From NCBI GenBank assembly GCA_026388335.1, contig JAPLJZ010000226.1, forward strand, positions 1 to 44,095: a stretch of DNA of 44,095 bases, given 5' to 3'. The notes under the pieces are model-generated. The model saw only the letters and a program-made list of their open reading frames with translations, did not search any database and was not told where the DNA came from. This document shows, one piece after another, positions 9,574 to 17,395 of the stretch (the first letter of the stretch is position 1; every line of letters begins with the position of its first letter). The translations under genes and the position numbers were made by a program. Source of the DNA: Deltaproteobacteria bacterium. Lineage in GTDB: Bacteria > Desulfobacterota > Syntrophia > Syntrophales > UBA8958.

Positions 9574-9786
9574 TTATTTACTCTGTCTTTTTAGGATATC
9601 AACAAGATTGTAAGTCATCTGCGCTTCCACATCGCCTCTGACATCTTCGTACCTGGAAAGCGTCACCACGTCGGCATACCTGTCCGGCCGAGAAGATTCG
9701 GCGCCATTTTCAAAGCTGAATCTGTTTTTATACTGTTTGTTGTATGCTTTAATGACGCCATCTACTTGATTAGCCAATATCGTCAT
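9574..9786 (-). CDS. Small uncharacterised protein, probable late flagellar gene
   Basis: This 70-residue protein matches no family I can name. It is soluble and charged. It carries a VVTLSRYED segment slightly reminiscent of the VTLS stretch seen in FlgM-like and other small flagellar proteins, too short to assign. The start ATG has GAGGAAGG about 12 bases upstream. A strong sigma-28-type promoter lies 44 bases upstream, and the HD-GYP regulator follows after 32 bases. It could be a small partner of the regulator or of the motor. The case for a real gene rests on promoter, ribosome binding site and position. Confidence 0.6.
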   Translation of the reverse strand: MTILANQVDGVIKAYNKQYKNRFSFENGAESSRPDRYADVVTLSRYEDVRGDVEAQMTYNLVDILKRQSK

Positions 9787-9829
9787 ATAAATGCACCGCC
9801 TTCCTCTAAGTATTCCTCGTCTGACTTAT

Positions 9830-9856
9830 TTATCGGAATAATTTCCAAAAACTTAA
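9830..9856 (-). promoter_or_regulatory. Sigma-28 (FliA) promoter, small gene and HD-GYP regulator
   Basis: The minus strand reads TTAAGTTT, 11 bases, TCCGATAA. Against the enterobacterial consensus TAAAGTTT-N11-GCCGATAA this is 7/8 and 7/8 with canonical spacing. It lies 44 bases upstream of the 70-codon gene, within the divergent intergenic region shared with the TPR gene at 9875. Confidence 0.75.
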
Positions 9857-9874
9857 ATATTTATTTATGAATAT

Positions 9875-10567
9875 TTGGCACAGCACCTAAAACGGCAAAA
9901 TGTCTATTCCTGCCTTCATTGTTTTAAAGAGGTTTTGGAAAAATCATTGCATACCAGAATGCTCCCTGCCGATCAGAAACAATTGAATAACGACATCAAT
10001 ATATTTCAGCAAGAACTGGCCGCCGCGAAGGCCTTTAAAGAGATGTATGGTCCTGTCACTTTTCGCGACAACGACCCGAAAACCGCCCTCGATTTTTTGA
10101 AACAAATCCTTTTTGTCGAAGACGAAGAGATTTCTTCTAAATTAGAAGAGTCGAATCGTCATGATATTGACGCTGCTGCCTCAAACAATGACGGAAGCGC
10201 ATCTGACCAGGAAATACTTGTCCAAAAAGCCAAGGAATTGATCGACATCGGCGCCTTCGCAAAAGCCAAAGCGATGCTCGGCGAAGATTCGGAACTCCAT
10301 TATCTGATCTTGCAACTTTGCAACACCAAGGGTATCGCATATCGAAAAGCTGGAAATATTGACGGCGCCATCGCCGAGTTTCGTAAGGCCCTTGTCTTTC
10401 ATCCGGATGACGAGGGATTGTATTACAACATCGCCCGGGCCTACCTTGAGAGGAAAGAATGGCAGGATGCGGAAGAGGCGATTTTGCAGGCGGTGGAAAT
10501 CAATCCGGAATTCGCGGAGGGGAAGGCCCTGCTGTCCTTTGTTCGGAAACAGCACGCCGAAGGATAG
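9875..10567 (+). CDS. TPR protein, N-terminus uncertain
   Basis: This protein has up to 230 residues. The C-terminal half holds clear tetratricopeptide repeats (about 140-225: GIAYRKAGNIDGAIAEFRKA, then YYNIARAYLERKEWQDAEEA). The N-terminal 90 residues are helical and end with a VTFRDNDPKTALDFLKQ segment of a kind I recall from TPR proteins of related bacteria. The only in-frame start before this segment is TTG at 9875 without a good ribosome binding site; an in-frame stop precedes it at 9854. The next ATG (codon 29) would remove part of the helical region. The protein may therefore be N-terminally shortened compared with relatives. It heads the glycosylation island; TPRs suggest a scaffold role. 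Confidence 0.75.
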   Translation: MAQHLKRQNVYSCLHCFKEVLEKSLHTRMLPADQKQLNNDINIFQQELAAAKAFKEMYGPVTFRDNDPKTALDFLKQILFVEDEEISSKLEESNRHDIDAAASNNDGSASDQEILVQKAKELIDIGAFAKAKAMLGEDSELHYLILQLCNTKGIAYRKAGNIDGAIAEFRKALVFHPDDEGLYYNIARAYLERKEWQDAEEAILQAVEINPEFAEGKALLSFVRKQHAEG

Positions 10568-10572
10568 GCATA

Positions 10573-10620
10573 ATGTCCATGACAATACATACAGTCTCGT
10601 TAATGGAAAATGGAAATTGA
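10573..10620 (+). other. Possible 15-codon leader ORF overlapping the GT start
   Basis: ATG at 10573, preceded by AAGGA at 7-8 bases, opens a frame reading MSMTIHTVSLMENGN and stops at TGA 10618-10620. That stop overlaps the TTG start codon of the glycosyltransferase (TTGA). This geometry would allow translational coupling. Whether the peptide is made is unknown. Confidence 0.3.
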
Positions 10621-12488
10621 AGCGAAAAAAAGGTAAACCACCTACCCTCTCTGTCTGCATGATCGTCAAGAATGAAGAAGTCTTCCTCGGAAGCTGCCTG
10701 AAAAGTGTTGTTGACCATGTGGACGAGATCATTATTGTCGACACAGGTTCGACTGATCGTACCGTCGAGATCGCAAAAGGCTTCGGCGCCCGCGTCTATC
10801 ACCACCCCTGGCAGGACGATTTCAGTCTCCACCGGAACCAGTCCATCTCCTACGCTAAGGGGCGCTGGATCTTCATCATCGACGCCGACGAGGAATACCG
10901 GGCATCTTCACAGCGAAGCTTGCGGGAGGAACTCGCCATGGCCGAGAAGCAGGGGATCGAGGCGCTGTCCATGCGGCTGGAAAACAGTTGTAATGAAGGT
11001 AAAGAAACCGTCTGCCTCGACTCGATCAGGATCTTTCGAGCGAATGGCCGCATACGTTATGAGGGGATCGTCCACAATTATCTCCTGGGTTTCAAAAACC
11101 ACGCGGCTTCACTGGGACGCATCATCCATTACGGCTACGACCAGGGGCCTGAAGCGGCCCGGAAGAAGTTTGAACGGACGGCGACGCTCCTGCGAAAACA
11201 GATCGAGGAGAACCCAGAAAATGCCCTGGCCCACCTCTATCTCAGCAACTCTTACGCGTCGATGAACCAGAACGAGGAAGCACTGCGGGAGTCTCTGACC
11301 ACCGTGGAACTGGTGGAGACGCAACAGATCACCCATAAGCAGTACTTGAAGGCCTACTACACCGCCGCCCGCTCGTACATTCAACTGCAACGCCTTGATG
11401 AGGCCGAAAGAATCTGCCGGCGGGCCTTGTCCCGCTACGGGAACCACATCGATATTTTCGCCACCCAGACGATGATTCGCCTTATAAAAAAAGACTGGAC
11501 CGGGATTATCGACTTCGGAAGCAGATACCGGGAAGCGCTCGCACACTACCGGAAGCATGAAATCAACCTGGACATGGTGGAAATCGCTACCTACAGCGAA
11601 GAGTGGAAGATCTGCTGCTGGATGGGGATGGCGAAATTAGGGCTGGGAGACTTGGAAGGGGCTGAAACTCTTTACGCCCGAGCCCTTGAAATCACGCCGG
11701 ATAAGGCATTCCTCTGCCGCCAGGCAGGAATAAGTCTCTCTGAAGCAGGCCACCCCGATCGCGCCCGTTTCTATATGGAAGAGGCACACCGTCTCGCCCC
11801 TCCGTCGATCGAGGTACAAAATCCCTCCGCTTCTTCGCACGAGGAGCCTGCCCGCAATGCTTACAATAGCAGTGATCAGGCTCCGGAAGTTGCCGAAAAC
11901 GGCCTGCGCCTGTTTCCTGATCATTCCGAGTCGTATTTTCATAAAGGCATGGCCCTGGAAAAGGCGGGCAGAGTGAGTGAAGCGGAAGATGCATACCGGG
12001 AAACGATCAAGCGGAACAACTCTCATGTAGGGGCCTATAACAATCTGGCCGGCATCCTGCTGCGGCGTAATGAAGATCATGAGGCCCTGAGAATCCTGCA
12101 AACCGCTTCCAACACATCCATGATGAATCATCCTGCCATTCGCTATACCCTCGGGCTGGTCCACAGCGTCCTTGGGAACCATACCGAGGCATTGGAGCAT
12201 TTCGACAAAACCCTGGAACTCGCGCCGGGGCTTAAAAAAGTAAACATTCAGAAGGCCATTATTTTTTTGAAAATCAGCGAATTTGATAATGCCATTAAAT
12301 GCTTGAAGAGCGAAATAGAAAACAGGGGAGATATCATTCCCGCCCTGATCACCCTCGGTGAGATCAGCCTGCGTCTGGGTGATTCCTCACAGGCACTTCA
12401 TTATTTTCATGAGGCGATTTCCGTTGATCCGGACAACATAACCGCGAAAAAACATATTCAATCAATAAACTCAACATATGGTCAATAA
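10617..12488 (+). CDS. GT2-family glycosyltransferase with TPR tail
   Basis: This 623-residue protein starts with a GT-A glycosyltransferase domain of family 2 (about 9-230): LSVCMIVKNEE, DEIIIVDTGSTD, the metal/nucleotide motif DAD at 89-91 and HPWQDDFSLHRN. TPR-like repeats then run from about 190 to the end, interrupted by a loop near 415-445. I chose TTG at 10617, which gives MKRKKGK before the first strand; it matches the TTG start and MKRK opening of the paralogue at 22110. The open frame extends upstream into the TPR gene, but that part is out of the neighbour's frame and has no start signal. Acceptor and donor sugar are unknown. Location just upstream of flagellin suggests a protein or flagellin glycosyltransferase. 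Confidence 0.85.
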   Translation: MKRKKGKPPTLSVCMIVKNEEVFLGSCLKSVVDHVDEIIIVDTGSTDRTVEIAKGFGARVYHHPWQDDFSLHRNQSISYAKGRWIFIIDADEEYRASSQRSLREELAMAEKQGIEALSMRLENSCNEGKETVCLDSIRIFRANGRIRYEGIVHNYLLGFKNHAASLGRIIHYGYDQGPEAARKKFERTATLLRKQIEENPENALAHLYLSNSYASMNQNEEALRESLTTVELVETQQITHKQYLKAYYTAARSYIQLQRLDEAERICRRALSRYGNHIDIFATQTMIRLIKKDWTGIIDFGSRYREALAHYRKHEINLDMVEIATYSEEWKICCWMGMAKLGLGDLEGAETLYARALEITPDKAFLCRQAGISLSEAGHPDRARFYMEEAHRLAPPSIEVQNPSASSHEEPARNAYNSSDQAPEVAENGLRLFPDHSESYFHKGMALEKAGRVSEAEDAYRETIKRNNSHVGAYNNLAGILLRRNEDHEALRILQTASNTSMMNHPAIRYTLGLVHSVLGNHTEALEHFDKTLELAPGLKKVNIQKAIIFLKISEFDNAIKCLKSEIENRGDIIPALITLGEISLRLGDSSQALHYFHEAISVDPDNITAKKHIQSINSTYGQ

Positions 12489-12645
12489 ATGAGATTTATT
12501 ACCTTGAACAGTACAGTAAAAAGGGATGGGCCTGCATCTGCGGTGCAAAACTGTCAAAGAATTTGCTCTCTCCGGCATGCAAAAAGAGCTTCGAGAAAAC
12601 CCCAACTGGTCTGATTTCTGCATAACTTGAGCTACGACATTTGAT

Positions 12646-14937
12646 ATGAAAATTGAAGATTTAATCAAAACTGGAAAGAAGCATTATATTGACGGCAATT
12701 TGCAGGAAGCGAAGGGTTGTTTCTTGTCAATTATAAAACTTAATCCTTATCACTTGGAGGCTCTCAATAACCTTGCCGTTATTATGTTTTATGAAGGTCA
12801 GAATGATCTTGCCCAAGATATTTTCAAAAAAATCCTTTCTATTGATCCTGTGCATAAAGATGCATTGATGAATTTATACGATTTGTTCAATAAATATGGC
12901 AAGATAACACAATTTATCCCGTACTTGGAAATGGCAATGGCAACCGTCCCTCAGGATCAGGAACTTGAAAAGTTTTTAAAGGATATCAAAAACCAGGTTT
13001 GCCACGAAGAGAATCGGGCCATGCCATCAGAAGTTCTTAATGCAGCAGCTTTCTTTGTCCTCTCCTCTGGCCGTTGCGGCAGCAAAACCTTAAATGAAGT
13101 GATAAACACCGCGGAAAATGTAAGGTCATTCCACACATCCCAGCCAGGCATGGGCCAGGGGTCGTTGGACGCATTCTGGAATAGGATAGATAAGAAAGAA
13201 TTTTTATCCAATTACCATTATCCCCTTATCCAGCAAACATCCAAAGACGGCTTTGTCTTTGGAGAAACCACGCCGGCCATAACCGCCTTTTCTGATGTCT
13301 TAGCTGAGACAATGCCTAAAGCCAAGTTCGTCATCCTTGTCCGGGATCCACTTACCTGCATCCGCTCTGCCCTTTTCCAGAACTTTTATCATGGTCATGC
13401 GGATGATATATATCGATTTACTCCGATAAAGGATACGGATACTTATATTCAATGGGGAAAAAAGATCCAGATAGATAAAATCTGCTGGCTCTGGAATGAG
13501 TTCTACAACATTATTGAAAGGGCAACGGAAAACCTTGATCAAGACAGGCTTATGGTTCTTCGCTTTGAAGATCTCTTTGGCAACATCCAGACTCTCCGCA
13601 GGTTGTTCGATTTTTTGAATTTAAAGGGTTTTTCTTCCTCCCGCGTTTCAGAGGCCCTCAAAGTTAAAAGGAATGCCAATAATTATGGCCGGTTCCCTGC
13701 CGTCAGCGACTGGTCGCCGGAATTTAAGCGGATCATTGAACAAACCTGCAGGAAGCACGCGTTGAAATACGGTTACTTTAAGGCTGATCGGGCGGGGGCC
13801 GATAAAAGATCAAAGCAAACGGTCGTCCATGTCAAAAAAAATCCTGTCGTGACGATCGGCCTACCTGTCTATAATGGTGGAAAGTATCTTGCCGAAGCGC
13901 TGGAATCTATTTTGTGCCAGGATTTTGAAGAATTTGAACTGATCATTTCAGACAACAACTCTAATGACCAAACAAGAGACATATGTGAAAAATACAGTAA
14001 AACAGATAAAAGAATTGTATGTGTATATCTAAGAGAGAATGTCGGGGCAAGACTAAATTTTTTAAACGTTCTCGGACTCTCCAGGTCCTCCTATTTCATG
14101 TGGGCGTCTCACGATGATCTTCGCGAAAAAACTCTTATAAGCAAGTGTCTGGGAGTAATGCAAGCGGATACCTCCATTGCCCTTGTTTATCCTAAAACAA
14201 AAATGCTCGATTCAAATTCAAAATTTATTGATATTGCAAAGGATTATGTAAAAGCCGATCAGGATAATCCCACCGAACGTTTTCTCCACCTCATTTGGGA
14301 ACTTGGAGTTTGTAACATGTTTCATGGCCTTCTTCGCTGTGACCACGCAAAAAAAGTTGTTTCATGGAATCAAACGCTTTTTTTTGACAATCTGTTTCTG
14401 GCTGAGATGGCGCTTGCCGGTAAAATTGTTCAAATTCCCGAACCGCTGTTTATAAGAAGACTAACACGAGATTATAACTATAAATCTCCCGACGACAGAA
14501 ATGAGCAGCTTATGTCGGTAGTCGATCAATCTTTATTTAATCAAGGAATCTCCTTGCCCCATTGTCGATTAACCTATGCTCACCTTGATTTAGTTCATAG
14601 CTCTGATTTTAAAGCTATCCAGAAAAGCATATTGATCCAAGAGGTTCTAAAATGTTTCAAGGCCAGATTCGGCAACCATATGAAATACGAAATTGATAGA
14701 GCCGTAACCCTTATATCGAAAGGCATTTATTATTGGACTTGGCGCAATGATCAATCAGAAGCTAGTTCATTCAGGCAGGTTACGACACTCGGATATTATC
14801 GCATCAGCAATTTACTGAAGACTCTTCAGGAAGCACTTATGATTTACCCGGAAAGAACTGATTTATATCAGTGTTACATAAAATGCCTTGAGCCTCTCAA
14901 TTCGCCTGAGAATTATCTTTGCGCGACGGGAGAATAG
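12646..14937 (+). CDS. TPR - sulfotransferase - GT2 glycosyltransferase fusion protein
   Basis: This 763-residue protein has three parts. Residues 1-115 are TPRs. Residues 134-380 are a sulfotransferase domain with the PAPS 5'-phosphosulfate loop in FVLSSGRCGSKTL (137-149) and the 3'-phosphate motif in KFVILVRDPLTCIRS (227-241). Residues 400-620 are a family 2 glycosyltransferase (VVTIGLPVYNGGKYL, ELIISDNNSNDQT, and SHDD at 488-491 in the place of DxD). The C-terminal 140 residues are unassigned. All catalytic motifs look intact, so one polypeptide may add a sugar and a sulfate to the same glycan. Base composition is visibly more AT-rich than the flanking genes, suggesting acquisition. The 157-base gap before it shows no gene or terminator. 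The ATG has no good ribosome binding site. Confidence 0.85.
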   Translation: MKIEDLIKTGKKHYIDGNLQEAKGCFLSIIKLNPYHLEALNNLAVIMFYEGQNDLAQDIFKKILSIDPVHKDALMNLYDLFNKYGKITQFIPYLEMAMATVPQDQELEKFLKDIKNQVCHEENRAMPSEVLNAAAFFVLSSGRCGSKTLNEVINTAENVRSFHTSQPGMGQGSLDAFWNRIDKKEFLSNYHYPLIQQTSKDGFVFGETTPAITAFSDVLAETMPKAKFVILVRDPLTCIRSALFQNFYHGHADDIYRFTPIKDTDTYIQWGKKIQIDKICWLWNEFYNIIERATENLDQDRLMVLRFEDLFGNIQTLRRLFDFLNLKGFSSSRVSEALKVKRNANNYGRFPAVSDWSPEFKRIIEQTCRKHALKYGYFKADRAGADKRSKQTVVHVKKNPVVTIGLPVYNGGKYLAEALESILCQDFEEFELIISDNNSNDQTRDICEKYSKTDKRIVCVYLRENVGARLNFLNVLGLSRSSYFMWASHDDLREKTLISKCLGVMQADTSIALVYPKTKMLDSNSKFIDIAKDYVKADQDNPTERFLHLIWELGVCNMFHGLLRCDHAKKVVSWNQTLFFDNLFLAEMALAGKIVQIPEPLFIRRLTRDYNYKSPDDRNEQLMSVVDQSLFNQGISLPHCRLTYAHLDLVHSSDFKAIQKSILIQEVLKCFKARFGNHMKYEIDRAVTLISKGIYYWTWRNDQSEASSFRQVTTLGYYRISNLLKTLQEALMIYPERTDLYQCYIKCLEPLNSPENYLCATGE

Positions 14938-14990
14938 CTCAATCTGATTGATTACGATAGATTTAAGATAATACTTTTAGAGGTTAATCA

Positions 14991-15767
14991 ATGAAAGTGG
15001 TGATCTTTTGCGGCGGGAGCGGAACGCGTCTACGCGAAGAGACAGAGTTTCGTCCCAAACCTATGGTTAATATCGGAACGAGACCCATTCTCTGGCACCT
15101 TATGAAGCTGTATGCCTCTCAGGGGTTCAGTGATTTCGTTCTGGCCTTGGGTTACAAGGGTGACATGATCAAGAATTACTTCGTCCACTATGAGGTCATG
15201 AATAATGACATCACTATCGAACTTGGAAAGCCTGATTGTTGTGTGATTCATAACTCACACCCGGAGGCGGGCTGGAAAATTACTCTTGCTGACACAGGGG
15301 AAAAAGCCATGAAAGGGGCTAGATTGAAGCGTGTAGAAAACTATATCGATGGAGATACATTCATGGTCACATATGGTGACGGTCTTGCCAATATCGATCT
15401 GAAAGCGCTTCTCTCCTACCATAAGGGGCACGGCAAACTTGCTACTGTTACAGGAATTAATCCTGCTTCCCGTTTCGGTGTGCTGAAACTGTCTGGTGAC
15501 AGGGTTACCTCTTTTCAAGAGAAGCCATCTGTCCCCAAAGGAATGGTGAACGGCGGTTTCTTTGTGTTCAAGAGAGGGATATTTGATTATCTTTCTCAGG
15601 ATGATGACTGTGATCTTGAGGTCGGTGCGTTAGAGAAAATCGCAAGGGACGGCGAGTTGATGACTTACAGGCATACTGAGTTCTGGGCTTGTATGGACAC
15701 ACAGAGGGATATGGAGTATCTGAACGAGCTCTGGTCCCACGGCAAGGCCGAATGGAAGAGGTGGTGA
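14991..15767 (+). CDS. rfbF: Glucose-1-phosphate cytidylyltransferase
   Basis: It forms CDP-glucose from CTP and glucose-1-phosphate, the entry step to CDP-6-deoxyhexoses. The 258-residue length is normal. The nucleotide-binding loop FCGGSGTRLREET begins at residue 6, followed by RPKPM (Lys23) and the family segments GYKGDMIKNYFVHYE and FQEKP. GAGGTT lies 6 bases before the ATG. rfbG follows after 6 bases, so the genes to 18621 form one tight unit. Confidence 0.95.
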   Translation: MKVVIFCGGSGTRLREETEFRPKPMVNIGTRPILWHLMKLYASQGFSDFVLALGYKGDMIKNYFVHYEVMNNDITIELGKPDCCVIHNSHPEAGWKITLADTGEKAMKGARLKRVENYIDGDTFMVTYGDGLANIDLKALLSYHKGHGKLATVTGINPASRFGVLKLSGDRVTSFQEKPSVPKGMVNGGFFVFKRGIFDYLSQDDDCDLEVGALEKIARDGELMTYRHTEFWACMDTQRDMEYLNELWSHGKAEWKRW

Positions 15768-15773
15768 CAGACC

Positions 15774-16835
15774 ATGAGTAACCCAAATCCTGCGTTTTGG
15801 GCCGGAAAGCGGGTTTTGCTCACTGGTCACACTGGCTTCAAGGGATGCTGGATGGCCATCTGGCTGAAGCGTTTGGGTGCCATTGTGACCGGCCTTTCTC
15901 TACCAGCAGGTACCGTGCCAAATCTCTTCACTCTGGCACATGTTTCCGAGCTCTTAAGAAGCGAATTTTGTGACATCAGGGATAGGGAACACATTTGTGA
16001 TCATATTCGAGAAGCCGCACCCGAGATAGTTTTACATTTGGCTGCCCAGCCTTTGGTCCGAGCCAGCTATCGAGATCCGGTAGAAACCTTTGCAATCAAT
16101 GTGATTGGCACGGTTCATGTTCTCGATGCGTTGCGACAAGTGGACTCGATACGCGTGATTGTCGTGGTTACCACTGACAAGGTTTATGCGAACTGCGAAT
16201 GTATTTATCCTTTCCGAGAGGAGGATATGCTGGGTGGTTATGATCCATACAGCGCAAGCAAGGCGGCTTCGGAAATCGTGGTGGCAAGTTACCGCGATTC
16301 GTTTCTCCGGGAACAAGGCGTGGCGGTGGCCACAGTCAGGGCGGGGAATGTAATTGGAGGGGGGGATTGGTCAGAAGATCGTCTTATTCCTGATGCGATC
16401 CGTACCTGGCAAAATGAAAATACTTTGTTTGTACGAAGCCCGGGCGCTGTCCGGCCATGGCAACATGTTTTGGAACCCCTGTCAAGTTACCTTGTGCTGG
16501 CTGAAAAACTTTGGAGCAATCCAAGTCTCGCGGGCCCCTGGAACTTTGGTCCGGAGACAGGTCAGGCCACTACGGTCCGGGAAGTCATTGAACTTGCGCA
16601 TGTGCGTTATGGAGAAGGCTCCGTGGTCTGGGGAGATGGTTTGGAGGGTCCACACGAGGTGGGATATCTTGCGCTGGAAATCGCCAAGGCCAGACACGTG
16701 TTGGGAATTAGGCCTCGCTGGTCTCTAACAACGGCGATTGAAAAGACCATGGACTGGTATCGCGCGGTAAATCTGGGGGCTGATGCACGGGTGCTTTGTG
16801 ATGCACAGATTGTCGAATACGAGGCCGGGGAATGA
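15774..16835 (+). CDS. rfbG: CDP-glucose 4,6-dehydratase
   Basis: NAD-dependent short-chain (extended SDR) enzyme converting CDP-glucose to CDP-4-keto-6-deoxyglucose. The 353 residues carry the dinucleotide motif TGHTGFKG (17-24), TTDKVY (133-138) and the catalytic Tyr159-x3-Lys163 in YSASK. GHTGFKG is typical of the CDP-glucose branch. The stop overlaps the next start by 4 bases. Confidence 0.95.
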   Translation: MSNPNPAFWAGKRVLLTGHTGFKGCWMAIWLKRLGAIVTGLSLPAGTVPNLFTLAHVSELLRSEFCDIRDREHICDHIREAAPEIVLHLAAQPLVRASYRDPVETFAINVIGTVHVLDALRQVDSIRVIVVVTTDKVYANCECIYPFREEDMLGGYDPYSASKAASEIVVASYRDSFLREQGVAVATVRAGNVIGGGDWSEDRLIPDAIRTWQNENTLFVRSPGAVRPWQHVLEPLSSYLVLAEKLWSNPSLAGPWNFGPETGQATTVREVIELAHVRYGEGSVVWGDGLEGPHEVGYLALEIAKARHVLGIRPRWSLTTAIEKTMDWYRAVNLGADARVLCDAQIVEYEAGE

Positions 16836-17395
16836 GCTCACGCTTTATTATAGCTGAAAATGCATTCTCAGGTTTGAAAATCATCGAGCGCAGGCGAATA
16901 GAGGACACCCGTGGGTACCTCGAACGACTTTTTTGCGCGGAGGCGTTGGCAAAGGCCGGGTGGGATAAGCCAATTGCCCAAATCAACCACACTTCCACCA
17001 CCTGCCGGGGCACGGTGCGTGGGATGCACTTCCAGCACCCACCTAACGCTGAGATGAAACTGGTGATGTGTCTTAAGGGCGAGATATTTGATGTAGCGGT
17101 GGACCTGCGAGCTGGTTCGCCAACGTTCCTAAAGTGGCATGGTGAGACGCTCTCGGCCGACAATGGCCTGACACTGCTAATCCCGAAGGGTTTCGCCCAC
17201 GGCTTTCAGACCCTTTCACATGATGTTGAAATGCTCTATTTCCACTCTTCCGTTTATACACCAGAAACTGAGGGAGGGGTGCATCCGATGGATTCGAAGC
17301 TTGCGATTCAGTGGCCGATTGAAATTACTGAGATCTCGGCCCGTGACGCTGCCCATTCCTGGATCACTGATAATCTCCACGGGGTTAAGCTGTGA
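16832..17395 (+). CDS. RmlC-like 4-keto-6-deoxysugar epimerase
   Basis: This 187-residue cupin protein belongs to the dTDP-4-dehydrorhamnose 3,5-epimerase family. The catalytic His66 lies in RGMHFQ and the conserved IPKGFAHGF strand is present. Aromatic residues at 136 and 142 are in the region that holds the catalytic Tyr of RmlC. In this cassette the substrate is probably CDP-4-keto-6-deoxyglucose rather than the dTDP sugar, acting at C3 and/or C5; that is inference from the neighbours. It overlaps rfbG by 4 bases and the methyltransferase by 4 bases. Confidence 0.88.
   Translation: MSSRFIIAENAFSGLKIIERRRIEDTRGYLERLFCAEALAKAGWDKPIAQINHTSTTCRGTVRGMHFQHPPNAEMKLVMCLKGEIFDVAVDLRAGSPTFLKWHGETLSADNGLTLLIPKGFAHGFQTLSHDVEMLYFHSSVYTPETEGGVHPMDSKLAIQWPIEITEISARDAAHSWITDNLHGVKL

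Noticed and set aside
9874-9892. TGGCAC near 9876 as a sigma-54 promoter of the TPR gene
   Set aside because: No GC doublet occurs 10 bases after GG, so the -12 element is missing, and the position is inside the coding frame.
10359-10616. Open frame extending the GT2-TPR gene upstream to 10359
   Set aside because: It overlaps the TPR gene in another frame, its translation is basic and repeat-free, and no start signal is present. TTG at 10617 gives a paralogue-like N-terminus.
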